Notes under the pieces: generated by a model | Database searches by the model: none | What the model was told of the DNA's origin: nothing | Seen by the model: the letters and a program-made list of their open reading frames with translations, nothing else | Made by a program: the position numbers and the translations under genes | In this document: positions 18,421-29,306 of the stretch, piece after piece | Layout: each line of letters starts with the position of its first letter | How positions within the stretch are numbered: position 1 is the stretch's first letter | Source of the DNA: an uncultured Eggerthellaceae bacterium | Lineage (GTDB): Bacteria; Actinomycetota; Coriobacteriia; Coriobacteriales; Eggerthellaceae | Reading direction: 5' to 3' | NCBI GenBank assembly: GCA_910589125.1 | Contig: CAJURX010000010.1 | Span: 30,130-94,129, forward strand | DNA: 64,000 nt

Positions 18421-19368
18421 TCAGTCGCGCAGTTCGCGGCCGGTGATCTCAAGGAACACATCATTCAAGGTGGGCGGCTCAGCCCAGATGCGCCCCGGTG
18501 CTATCTTGGCCTTCGACAGCTCCGCCAGCACATCAGCGACGTTATGCTGGCCATTGCTGCATGCCACCCTGAGCCGACCGTCGTCGTAGGAGACGCGCAC
18601 CACGTGCTCCAGCTTGCCGATCGCGATCACGGCAGCTTCGCTCACCTCAGCCTCGATGACGATCTGCTCGCCCGCCGCCACGATGGCCTTCAGCTCCTCG
18701 TTCGTGCCGCATGCGAGCGTGCGCCCCTTGTCCATGATCATGATGCGCGTGCATATCTCCTCCACCTCTTCCATGTAGTGGCTCGTGTACACCACCGTGG
18801 ATCCTGCCTGGTTCATGACCTTGATCCCGTCCAGGATGGAAGCGCGGCTCTGAGGGTCGACCGCCACCGTAGGCTCGTCGAAGAACACGAGCTCGGGCTT
18901 GTGCGCTATCCCGCACGCGATGTTCAGGCGACGCAACAGACCGCCGGAGAGCTTCTTCGGACGCGCGCGGACATACTCCTCGAGGCCCACGAACTCCACC
19001 GCCTCGGCTACGAGCTGCTTGCGCCGAGCAGCATCGCTCACATACAGGCTGCAGAAGTAGTCTATGTTCTCGCGCACGGTGAGCTCTTCGAACACGGCAA
19101 CATTCTGCGGCACCACGCCGATGCGGCGCTTGAGGTCGTAGCGGGTCTGCGACATGGGCTGCCCGAATAGCTCGATGCTCCCCTTGTCATAGGTCAAGAG
19201 CTGCAAGATGCAGTTCATGGCCGTGGTCTTGCCGCTCCCGTTCGGTCCCAAGAGACCGAATATCTCTCCGGGTGCGATCTCCATGCTCAGATGGTCCAGC
19301 GCCACCATGGAACCGTAACGCTTCACCAGGTTCTGCACGGATAGCACGCAGGCATTGCTCTCATTCAT
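18421..19368 (-). CDS. ABC exporter ATP-binding protein (DrrA/ABC-2 type)
   Basis: A 315-residue ATPase with Walker A GPNGSGKT, signature LSGGLLRRLNIACG, Walker B LVFFDEPTVAVDPQSR and the switch His in VVYTSHYMEEVE, followed by a C-terminal regulatory domain of about 90 residues. DEPT-V-VDPQSR is typical of ATPases paired with ABC-2 permeases. The start at MNESNA is set by AAAGGA 6 nt upstream. It leads a three-gene operon and is divergent from a membrane-bound LuxR regulator, with an 18-bp palindrome between them. Confidence 0.93.
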   Translation of the reverse strand: MNESNACVLSVQNLVKRYGSMVALDHLSMEIAPGEIFGLLGPNGSGKTTAMNCILQLLTYDKGSIELFGQPMSQTRYDLKRRIGVVPQNVAVFEELTVRENIDYFCSLYVSDAARRKQLVAEAVEFVGLEEYVRARPKKLSGGLLRRLNIACGIAHKPELVFFDEPTVAVDPQSRASILDGIKVMNQAGSTVVYTSHYMEEVEEICTRIMIMDKGRTLACGTNEELKAIVAAGEQIVIEAEVSEAAVIAIGKLEHVVRVSYDDGRLRVACSNGQHNVADVLAELSKAKIAPGRIWAEPPTLNDVFLEITGRELRD

Positions 19369-19419
19369 CGGCGATCCTTTCGACGCTCCCATTCTTGGGG
19401 AAGCATGCGCGCGCATCAA

Positions 19420-19437
19420 CCGTGACATTTGTCACGG
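19420..19437. promoter_or_regulatory. Perfect 18-bp palindrome between ABC-2 operon and LuxR gene
   Basis: CCGTGACA-TT-TGTCACGG is a perfect 8-2-8 inverted repeat, 52 nt upstream of the ATPase start and 75 nt upstream of the LuxR start. Its size suits a dimeric NarL/LuxR-type helix-turn-helix, so the divergent regulator is the first candidate to bind it. Confidence 0.65.
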
Positions 19438-19497
19438 CTCCCTAAGACCCCAGCGTAGAGCCATGATCCGTCCAGCACCCACATGCGCGCTCACGGG

Positions 19498-19503
19498 TAT
19501 AAT
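19498..19503 (+). promoter_or_regulatory. TATAAT -10 box, leaderless promoter of the LuxR gene
   Basis: A consensus -10 hexamer ends 8 nt before the ATG of the LuxR gene and no Shine-Dalgarno is present. Transcription would start at or next to the A of the ATG, giving a leaderless mRNA. A good -35 is not seen at 17 nt. Confidence 0.6.
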
Positions 19504-19511
19504 CTCCTGCC

Positions 19512-20204
19512 ATGGAATACTACCTAGATGAGATGAGCCTCTTCGCGCTCTGCTGCATCCTGCTGATCGCGCACCCCTTTGACCCCTTCGCCATCGCCGG
19601 GCTCCTCGCAGCCGTGACGATGGTCTGCGCCAGCAATGCGAGCGCTCCCGTGCGCATCGGAGTCGAGGTGGCGTTCACCACCATCGCATGCGCATCGAGC
19701 GCGCTCTTCGCATTCCTTCCCGTGGCCGCCTATCGGCTGATGCACGAGCGTCCGTGGGCAGTTCGCCTCGCATGGGTCGTACCGCTGATCTTGCATGGAG
19801 CGACCTTCGGCATGGATGCCCTCTGGGTGCAGGGATGCGCGATCTGCATCGTCGCCTGCGCGTTGGCGGTGCGCGACGCGCGAACGGTCACGGAGCGCTC
19901 AGGGCTCACCCGCGCATATGACGAGCTCCGGGAGCGCACCATCGCCCTTGCGAACAGGGAGGCAGATGGGGCTCGCGCAGCTGATGCGCCCAACGACAGC
20001 ACAAGCCAGCCCGCCCTCTTCGAGGACCTCACACAGCGCGAGATAGCAGTGGCGCAGCTCGTAGCAGAGGGCATGGACAACCGCGAGATATCCCAGCGGC
20101 TCTTCCTCTCCGAGGGGACGATCCGCAACCACATCAGCGCCATCCTGTCGAAGAAGCAGCTCACGAACCGCACGCAGATCGCCGTGCTCTACTACACGAG
20201 CTGA
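19512..20204 (+). CDS. Membrane-anchored LuxR-type regulator (no receiver domain)
   Basis: A 230-residue protein. Residues about 8-135 form some five hydrophobic segments; a short coiled region follows, then a LuxR helix-turn-helix (residues 172-228) with LTQREIAVAQLVAEGMDNRE and LSEGTIRNHISAILSKK. There is no phosphoreceiver, so it looks like a one-component regulator that senses through its membrane domain. It is divergent from an ABC-2 exporter operon and probably controls it, sensing the exporter's cargo or membrane stress; that is inference. The start ATG appears leaderless. Confidence 0.85.
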   Translation: MEYYLDEMSLFALCCILLIAHPFDPFAIAGLLAAVTMVCASNASAPVRIGVEVAFTTIACASSALFAFLPVAAYRLMHERPWAVRLAWVVPLILHGATFGMDALWVQGCAICIVACALAVRDARTVTERSGLTRAYDELRERTIALANREADGARAADAPNDSTSQPALFEDLTQREIAVAQLVAEGMDNREISQRLFLSEGTIRNHISAILSKKQLTNRTQIAVLYYTS

Positions 20205-20255
20205 CGCACGCCAGCCGTCATGTGCGCCTGCTCACGCGCGCCTGCGCACGTGCGA

Positions 20256-21521
20256 TCAGAGGGCGCCAGCTTCGATGAAGATGCGATAGAGCTCCAAGCG
20301 GGATTCGATGACCTCTGCCAAGCGACGGATGGCCTCGGTGATGCTCTCAGGGCTCTCATAGCTGAAGTTGATGCGCATGCTGTTCTTGCCCGCGCACCCC
20401 TCCGGATAGAACGAGTCTCCTGGAACGTACGTGACGCCCGCCTCCAGCGCTTCGGCCAGCATGCTCCCGGTATCAACGTAATCCGGCAGCGTGACCCAGA
20501 TGAACAGTCCGCCTTCCGGATGCGTCCACGTGGCCTCAGGCGGGAAGAACTCCTCCAGCGCCGCCAGCATGGCATTGCGCCGCTCGGTATAGGTGGCGAT
20601 GAACTTATGCAGCGTGCCCTGCCACGGGATATCCGTGAAGTAGTGCTCCACGATGGCCTGGTCGAGCGAGCTGCCGCATAGGTCTGCCCCCTGCTTCGCC
20701 AGCAGCACCTTCGACAGCACATGCCTCGGTGCCACGATCCAGCCCACGCGCAGGCCCGGAGCGAATATCTTGGAGACGGTGCCCAGATAGATGACCTGAT
20801 CATCCAGCGCCTTCAGAGGGATCTGGTGTCCCCCATCGAAGCGGATGCGGCCATAGGGATCGTCCTCGATGATGAGGAAATCGTATTCATGGGAGAGCTC
20901 GATCAGACGACGACGGCGCTCGGGTGACATGGTCACGCCGCTCGGATTCTGGAAGTTCGGGATGACGTAGGCGAACTTGAGGCGCGGGTTGCCCTTGCCG
21001 ATGCGCTCGAGCTCCTCCTCGAGCAGGTCCATGCGCATGCCCTCTTCATCCATATCCACCGCATGCACATCGGGCTGGTACGCAGAGAACGCCTGCAGCG
21101 CGCCCAGATACGTGGGACCTTCCGTGATGATGATGTCACCGGGATCGATGAACGTCTTGGCCAGCAGATCCAGCGCCTCCTGCGCTCCGCTGGTCAGCAC
21201 CACGTTCTCCGGCTTCGCGCGCACGCCGATATCCCTCAGCAGGTGCGTGACCACCTTGCGCGTCCCAGGTCGGCCGTCCGTGGGACCATATTGGCACGCG
21301 ACGGACATCCCGTGGATATCCTTGACCGCTGCCATCATGGCATGGTCGATATCCTCTTTCGGGAGCAGCCGCACATCCGGCATGCCGCCTGAGAGGGAGA
21401 TGATGTCAGGGCGCGTAGCAGCGGAGAACAGGTCGCGCACCGGCGATGACCGCATGTGGTGTATCCGCGATGCAACCTTGCTGTTGGATGTGTCGAATTC
21501 GAGATGCGCTGTGCCAGTCAC
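20256..21521 (-). CDS. PLP-dependent aminotransferase, class I/II (2-aminoadipate/MocR-like)
   Basis: A 421-residue aminotransferase. The cofactor lysine lies in LGTVSKIFAPGLRVGW; the PLP-phosphate and ring contacts are in TSGAQEALD and IPNFQNPSG, with the Asp/Tyr pair in IIEDDPYG; the substrate-carboxylate Arg is in SMRINFS. It resembles LysN/aromatic-type transferases and MocR C-terminal domains, but has no GntR domain. The exact substrate is uncertain. The start codon is GTG, with AAAGGAG 5 nt upstream. It follows birA on the same strand after an 88-nt gap. Confidence 0.9.
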   Translation of the reverse strand: MTGTAHLEFDTSNSKVASRIHHMRSSPVRDLFSAATRPDIISLSGGMPDVRLLPKEDIDHAMMAAVKDIHGMSVACQYGPTDGRPGTRKVVTHLLRDIGVRAKPENVVLTSGAQEALDLLAKTFIDPGDIIITEGPTYLGALQAFSAYQPDVHAVDMDEEGMRMDLLEEELERIGKGNPRLKFAYVIPNFQNPSGVTMSPERRRRLIELSHEYDFLIIEDDPYGRIRFDGGHQIPLKALDDQVIYLGTVSKIFAPGLRVGWIVAPRHVLSKVLLAKQGADLCGSSLDQAIVEHYFTDIPWQGTLHKFIATYTERRNAMLAALEEFFPPEATWTHPEGGLFIWVTLPDYVDTGSMLAEALEAGVTYVPGDSFYPEGCAGKNSMRINFSYESPESITEAIRRLAEVIESRLELYRIFIEAGAL

Positions 21522-21609
21522 GTTCGCTCCTTTGCCCTTTCGGCAAGATTGTAAGGGATGGCGTCCCTCAAAGCCACAGAAGGACAGGCAGCGGGCGCAC
21601 GCGGCACCC

Positions 21610-22386
21610 TCACGCGAAGCGCTCTATGTGCGCCTCTCCCGAGACGATAGCGCGAATGCCCCCGTCATGCTGGCGCAGCAGCATGCGACCGCGCTCATCC
21701 ACGCCCGCGAAGCTTCCTTCGGTGACCTCGCTCCCCTCGCGGACGGCAACGACGCATCCCGCCAAGGCATTCGCCTCCTCGAAGCCTCCCAAGAACGACG
21801 AGAACGGTTGCGCGAGCCATGCCTCGTAATGCTCAGCGAACGATCCGAGCACGCAGTGAGCAGCCCTTGAGACCGTCACCTCCGCGCCCTCTGCAAGATC
21901 CAGGGCGTACGCGCACCGATCGTCGCGCTCAGCCCCTTCCGGTGGCAGGACATTCACGCCGACCCCGAGGCAGAGCGCATCAGGCGTGCCTTCGAGGGAG
22001 ATGCCGCAGAGCTTCGCCAGCACGCCATCGCGAAGGACCATCACATCGTTCGGCCACTTCACCTTGATCTGCTCCGCGGCCTGCTCTGGGAGCATCCGAC
22101 AGAGCCCCTGCCGGACAGCCAGTCCCGTCACCAGGCTGAGCGTCGGCACCTTCGCCATCAGCGCTGCCGCATCCTCAGTTGCCACGCGCTCGCGCGGACG
22201 CACGAGGATGGAGAGATAGAGACCGCCCTCAGGGCTCACCCACGCATGCCCCCGACGCCCATAGCCGCCGACCTGCTCCTTGGCCATGACGACCGTGCCC
22301 TCGGGAGCACCTTCGGCTATCAGCTCCTTGATGCAGCTATTGGTGGATGCGACCTGATCCCGAGCGTGGATGTCGAACGCGATCAC
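21610..22386 (-). CDS. birA: Biotin--[acetyl-CoA-carboxylase] ligase (no DNA-binding domain)
   Basis: A 258-residue biotin protein ligase. It has KWPNDVMV and the C-terminal SH3-like domain, but no N-terminal helix-turn-helix, so it should not act as a repressor. It adenylates biotin and attaches it to carboxylase carrier domains. The biotinyl-adenylate loop, usually GRGRRG, reads GYGRRGHAW. The start codon is GTG, overlapping the folP-folK stop by 4 nt (GTGA), so translation is coupled. Confidence 0.9.
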   Translation of the reverse strand: MIAFDIHARDQVASTNSCIKELIAEGAPEGTVVMAKEQVGGYGRRGHAWVSPEGGLYLSILVRPRERVATEDAAALMAKVPTLSLVTGLAVRQGLCRMLPEQAAEQIKVKWPNDVMVLRDGVLAKLCGISLEGTPDALCLGVGVNVLPPEGAERDDRCAYALDLAEGAEVTVSRAAHCVLGSFAEHYEAWLAQPFSSFLGGFEEANALAGCVVAVREGSEVTEGSFAGVDERGRMLLRQHDGGIRAIVSGEAHIERFA

Positions 22387-23702
22387 ATGCGCTCCGCAGC
22401 ACCCAAGCGCTTCTCAGCGGGAAGCTCGCTCAGAGCATGCCCATTCGCCAGCACATGCCCCGGGAGCACGTCCTCGATGGGTCGCACGACGAAGTCGCGC
22501 TCTGTGGCGCGAGGATGCGGGAGCGTCAGCTCATCGGTGGCGTAGTCATACATCTGGTAATCCACGATATCGATATCCAACGTCCGGGGTCCGTTCGCTT
22601 CCGTGCGAACGCGCCCCAGCATGTTCTCGATGGCATGCAGGCAATCGAGGAGCTCGCGCGGCGGCAAGCCCGTGCGCAAGACGACGGCGATGTTCACGAA
22701 GTCGTCCTGGTCCTCCTTGTAGGCTGCCTTGCTCTTGTAGAACGGTGCGACATCGATCAGGAGCGTATCCGGCAGCTGGCAGAGCTTGCCCACCGCCAGA
22801 TTGATCTGCGCCTGCTTGGCCTCATCCTCTTCGCCTGGCTCAGCGACCAGCGCCACGTTCGATCCCAGGCTGAGCACCACGTAGGGGCGCAGCTCCTTCA
22901 ACGCCTCGACCGTTGCGGGCACCGCATGCACGCGCACGATGGATGCACCCAGCTCACACGCCATGAGCGCCTCGGTCGCCGAAGCTGCGTCGCGCGCTGC
23001 CACATCAGAGGCATCCAGCTTGTATGCACCGGTGATGAAGCGCTTCCGGGACACCGCGCACATGACGGGATACCCAAGATGGCGAACCTCGTGGATGTTG
23101 CGCATGAGCTCGATCGTCTGGCTCGGAGTCTTCCCGAAGCCAGGGCCCGGGTCGACGCATATCCTGTCGTGCGCCACGCCCGCCTCTTCCAGTAGATGCG
23201 CCTGCTGGCGCAGATAGCCGCAGACCTCGGTGACCACGTCCTCATACTGGGGGTCATCCTGCATGGTGGCTGGTTCGCCTTGCATGTGCATGACCACGAG
23301 CCCCACTGAAGCGTCTACGACAGCCTGGATCATGGCCGGATCGCGAAAGCCCGACACATCGTTCACGATGGAAGCACCCGCTTGGATAGCGCGCGCGGCA
23401 ACATCCGCATGGCGCGTATCGATGGAGACGCAGATGCCCTCCTCTGCAAGGAGGCGCACCACCTCTCCCACGCGCTCCCATTCCTCCTCAGGCGACACGA
23501 GATCAGCCCCAGGACGGGTGGATTCCCCGCCGACGTCGATGATCTCAGCGCCTGCCTCAATCATCTGTCGCGCGCGCTCAAGGGCGACTTGCTCCTTGCC
23601 AGCAAGGCCATCGCCCGAGAACGAGTCAGGCGTCATGTTGAGGATGCCCATCACGTGAGGGCGTCGACAATCGAATCCGTATGAACCGCATCTCCAGAAC
23701 AT
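22383..23702 (-). CDS. folPK: Bifunctional dihydropteroate synthase / HPPK
   Basis: A 439-residue fusion. Residues 1-268 are dihydropteroate synthase: MGILNMTPDSFSGDG, DVGGESTRPGA, NDVSGF, DPGPGFGK and the C-terminal VRVHA. Residues about 273-439 are 6-hydroxymethyl-7,8-dihydropterin pyrophosphokinase: LSLGSN, DFVNIAV, GPRTLDIDI and LPHPRATERDFV. The HPPK half makes the pyrophosphate that the DHPS half joins to p-aminobenzoate. No FolB (aldolase) domain is present. The N-terminus lines up with other DHPS starts. The ATG has no Shine-Dalgarno but a promoter 8 nt upstream, so the mRNA is probably leaderless. Confidence 0.95.
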   Translation of the reverse strand: MFWRCGSYGFDCRRPHVMGILNMTPDSFSGDGLAGKEQVALERARQMIEAGAEIIDVGGESTRPGADLVSPEEEWERVGEVVRLLAEEGICVSIDTRHADVAARAIQAGASIVNDVSGFRDPAMIQAVVDASVGLVVMHMQGEPATMQDDPQYEDVVTEVCGYLRQQAHLLEEAGVAHDRICVDPGPGFGKTPSQTIELMRNIHEVRHLGYPVMCAVSRKRFITGAYKLDASDVAARDAASATEALMACELGASIVRVHAVPATVEALKELRPYVVLSLGSNVALVAEPGEEDEAKQAQINLAVGKLCQLPDTLLIDVAPFYKSKAAYKEDQDDFVNIAVVLRTGLPPRELLDCLHAIENMLGRVRTEANGPRTLDIDIVDYQMYDYATDELTLPHPRATERDFVVRPIEDVLPGHVLANGHALSELPAEKRLGAAERM

Positions 23703-23710
23703 GGGGCAAG

Positions 23711-23738
23711 AGTATAGACGATGCAGCTCGCGCGCCAA
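23711..23738 (-). promoter_or_regulatory. folP-folK promoter (leaderless)
   Basis: Read on the minus strand: TTGGCG (23733-23738), 16-nt spacer, TATACT (23711-23716), then 8 nt to the ATG. The predicted start of transcription falls on the start codon. Confidence 0.65.
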
Positions 23739-23750
23739 GGAGGGATGAGC

Positions 23751-23779
23751 GCATCCGGCCTCAAGCGAGCACCGGATGC
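23751..23779 (-). terminator. Hairpin after the surface-protein gene
   Basis: GCATCCGG-N13-CCGGATGC, a perfect 8-bp stem 39 nt beyond the surface-protein stop and just before the folP-folK promoter. No T-tract. Confidence 0.45.
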
Positions 23780-23817
23780 ACCGAGGCATGCTCCATTCGA
23801 GCTGCGACCCGCTAGAG

Positions 23818-26451
23818 CTACTTCGCCTTCCGCATGATGAGGCTACCGATCCGCTTGCGCCCCGTGAGCGCCGCGACCACCAAGGCACCAGACACGCAGA
23901 GCAGGGCGACCGCCAAGAGCTTGCTCGCAACATCACCGGTCTGTGCGAGCGGAGACGAGTCGTAGCCACCGCCGACCGGACCGGGCTGCGGCTGTGGGCC
24001 GTCCGTGGACGTGGGCCCTTCGCCGCGCACGCCAGGCGCACCGCTACCGGCACCGTCACCCGAACCGCTCCCTTGCCCATCTCCCGTAGAAGGAGGTGTC
24101 GCACCCGGCTCCAACACCAGTGCGAACGGGCTGAAGTGCGTGGTCTGGAAGAAGATGTGCTCGAGGCTCGCGTCCACCCACGTCTGCATCTTCGTGCGCG
24201 TGCCGGTCGCGGGATCGATGTGGTAGAAGGCAAGGGTGCCGTGGCGATGCATCTCGCGCATGCCATCGTCCATCGGTATCTGGACGGTGAGCGGATACTG
24301 CGGCTTGTTCCACGCATGGTCGGCACCATCGCTCTTGTTGACGAAGTGGATGTCGTAGACGCCCTGGATGCGCGCGCCCTCGCCTGCAAGGCCAGCCACC
24401 GCATCGTCGATGGCTCCCCCTGACGTGCGAGAGATGGAGAGCGCGACGGAGTCCAGCTCGTTCAGGATATCTGCTGGGAACGCCTCAGCGAGCTTGATGG
24501 TGGCAGCACCCAACGGCGAATCCGCAGGTGCCGCGCACAGGTCGCTCGGTGCCTCCACCACGACCGTGCAGTATTCCGACCGCTGCCCGTTGGCCGTGGC
24601 CGTGATGCGACAATCCAGCTGCTGTCCCTCCCTGGTCAGGGATTCGCGCACGGGACGCACCACGCCATGCTCATCCACCGTGGCAACGCTCGGATTCGAC
24701 GATGTCCACGTGAGGCTCACGCGCGGATCATCCGGATCGACCTTGGCGGTGAGCTGCTTGCCGCCGATGTCCCGGGTGCTGATCGTGAGCGCGCCCTTGG
24801 AGAGGTCAGAGCCCTCATGCTCCAGCTTCACGGATGCGATGGTCAGCGACGGCTCCGTCACATCATCCGGGTCGGGATGCACCGTGATGGTGTACTCATG
24901 CGTTGCGTTGAAGCAGTCCGTAAGCGTGATGCGCGCAGTGCCCACCGAGAGCGGGATGATGTCGAAGGGCGCGAGCTGCGTGACGAAGTCAGGGAAGTCG
25001 ATGGGCTTGATCTCCACCACGGAAGGATCGGATGAGGTCAGGCTCTTCACGAACGGCTTCGCCCATGACGTTGCATAGGAGAGGTACTTGGCCCGAACGG
25101 GCAGCTTCACGGGCGAAGCATCAGAAAGTGCCCAGGCATCATCCACACAGATGCGCTGCGTGGAGCCCACCTGCATGTCATGATCTGCGACCGCCACCTC
25201 CGGACGATCGGTGCTCACCGTCACCTTGAACGTGACAGACTGAGACGGCTGCTGCTTGAGCGAGAGGGTCACGTTCGTGGTGCCCGCGCTCTTCGGCGTG
25301 AAGCGCAGATCATAGGTATGGCTATCAGGGCCCGTGACGACGCCATTCCCATTCACGAAGTACAGGCGAGGATTGTAGACGCTGGATATGACGTTCTCAT
25401 CCTGGATGGAGATGTCGAAGAGCTCCTCGAAGCCGAAGGTGGCCGGTGCTGACCCCACTGCAGATTCATACCGGACCATGTACTGCTGCTCGTAATAGGC
25501 GAAGCCGCCCGAACACGGGTACTCATAGTAATAGGAATCCATGTAGGGGCTCGCGGACGGATCGAACGACGTGCTCTCGTAGGCGTAGGTCACGACCTCA
25601 GAGGAGGGTACGCTCAACGCGACGGCCTCATTGGGAGCATCCACCGCGCTCGCCTCGAAGTTGACCATCCCTTGATAGGTGACGCCCGTATCCACATGGC
25701 GATACTGGTAGTCGATCTTGATCCATGACCTTCCCGCTGCTTGAGACTCGAACACGAGGGCCGTGCTCCCATCCGTGTTCTCAACGCGTAGGGTTCTCAG
25801 TGCTTGGGGGTCGGTGGAATCCACCCTGATGGTGTCCAGAGAGTACTTCTCTGAGTCCTCGATGGACCGCCAGTCGTCATAGATGCCGTCTTGCCCGCTC
25901 TGGATGTTGGGGTCCACCCGGAAGCGCGCGTAGGCGCGCCCATCGTGCGCCGAGCGGTCCACGCACACCTTGTTCAAGCCGTTGGCGAAGGAGCGATCGT
26001 CGATGCGCTCGCTCGTAGCGGGATCGGTGCCATGCCACTCCTCCAAGACGATGGTGACATCCACATTCGTCTCCACGCCCACCTGATCGCGAGGCTGGAT
26101 GCCAGCGCCCGGATCATCGGATGCGGGCGCCTCAGGGACCTCGGCATCCACAGGCTGCTCGGCAGCGCCATCCTCCGTCAGGGCACCATCCGCCGCCGCA
26201 TCATCAGGCTGATCGCCCTCAGGAGCAGCTGCATCTTCCGCCTCCTCTTGCGTTGCAGGCGGATCGGATGCCTCCGGCGCTTCGATCGCGTCATCGGTGT
26301 CCGCCAGCGCTACGGATGGCTGCAATGCGAATGAGGGGACCAGGAGGAATGCCAGCAGCACCGCAAGCCCGATGCGCAGTGCCCTGCTCGCCACCGTTCC
26401 CGTTCGAGCACCCTCTGCACGGATGCCCTCATGTGCACTCCCATACCCCAT
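23818..26451 (-). CDS. Large LPXTG-like cell-surface protein with Big domain
   Basis: An 877-residue exported protein. The signal peptide (about residues 20-50) ends near SVALADT; a long acidic Ala/Asp/Glu/Pro linker follows to about residue 125; beta-rich repeats fill the middle, including a Big_2-like domain with LTWTSSNPSVATVDEHG. The C-terminus has a Gly/Ser/Pro-rich spacer, the sortase motif LAQTG, a hydrophobic helix and the basic tail GRKR. It should be anchored to peptidoglycan. No enzymatic motif is recognised; an adhesin or structural role is likely. No sortase gene is in the window. Confidence 0.85.
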   Translation of the reverse strand: MGYGSAHEGIRAEGARTGTVASRALRIGLAVLLAFLLVPSFALQPSVALADTDDAIEAPEASDPPATQEEAEDAAAPEGDQPDDAAADGALTEDGAAEQPVDAEVPEAPASDDPGAGIQPRDQVGVETNVDVTIVLEEWHGTDPATSERIDDRSFANGLNKVCVDRSAHDGRAYARFRVDPNIQSGQDGIYDDWRSIEDSEKYSLDTIRVDSTDPQALRTLRVENTDGSTALVFESQAAGRSWIKIDYQYRHVDTGVTYQGMVNFEASAVDAPNEAVALSVPSSEVVTYAYESTSFDPSASPYMDSYYYEYPCSGGFAYYEQQYMVRYESAVGSAPATFGFEELFDISIQDENVISSVYNPRLYFVNGNGVVTGPDSHTYDLRFTPKSAGTTNVTLSLKQQPSQSVTFKVTVSTDRPEVAVADHDMQVGSTQRICVDDAWALSDASPVKLPVRAKYLSYATSWAKPFVKSLTSSDPSVVEIKPIDFPDFVTQLAPFDIIPLSVGTARITLTDCFNATHEYTITVHPDPDDVTEPSLTIASVKLEHEGSDLSKGALTISTRDIGGKQLTAKVDPDDPRVSLTWTSSNPSVATVDEHGVVRPVRESLTREGQQLDCRITATANGQRSEYCTVVVEAPSDLCAAPADSPLGAATIKLAEAFPADILNELDSVALSISRTSGGAIDDAVAGLAGEGARIQGVYDIHFVNKSDGADHAWNKPQYPLTVQIPMDDGMREMHRHGTLAFYHIDPATGTRTKMQTWVDASLEHIFFQTTHFSPFALVLEPGATPPSTGDGQGSGSGDGAGSGAPGVRGEGPTSTDGPQPQPGPVGGGYDSSPLAQTGDVASKLLAVALLCVSGALVVAALTGRKRIGSLIMRKAK

Positions 26452-26482
26452 GATCTCTCACTCCCCATAACGCATTCCCCAT

Positions 26483-26526
26483 TAGATACCGAAACGATAC
26501 TTTCTCAGGTCAACATTCGACCTGAG
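26483..26526. promoter_or_regulatory. Promoter and overlapping operator-like palindrome of the surface-protein gene
   Basis: CTCAGGTC-N7-GACCTGAG (26504-26526) is a perfect 8-bp inverted repeat. On the minus strand it overlaps TTGACC (26508-26513), a candidate -35; the best -10 is TATCTA (26483-26488) at a long 19-nt spacing. A repressor bound here would block the promoter. The -10 assignment is weak, the palindrome is clear. Confidence 0.5.
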
Positions 26527-26571
26527 ATCGCATCACGTATCATGGAAAAACCATGCGATATGGAGACGAAG

Positions 26572-26600
26572 AACGCCCCTCGCTGCTTGCAAGGGGCGTT
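26572..26600 (-). terminator. Hairpin terminator after ftsH
   Basis: AACGCCCCT pairs with AGGGGCGTT across an 11-nt loop, 87 nt beyond the ftsH stop. On the minus strand the tail is TTC-rich rather than a pure T run. Confidence 0.55.
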
Positions 26601-26686
26601 GCTCCATATACCCATACCCGACCTTCTGTGCTCATGCACGGCACCCTCCGTGGGCATGCAGGAGAGCGCCCATCGCGCACCTCGTA

Positions 26687-29290
<2,604 letters not shown>

Positions 29291-29306
29291 TCGATACACC
29301 CTTTGC

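Noticed and set aside
23703..24404. The folP-folK frame stays open about 230 codons further upstream.
   Set aside because: That stretch runs through the surface-protein gene in another frame and reads as low-complexity Arg/Ser; the DHPS N-terminus and promoter place the start at 23702.
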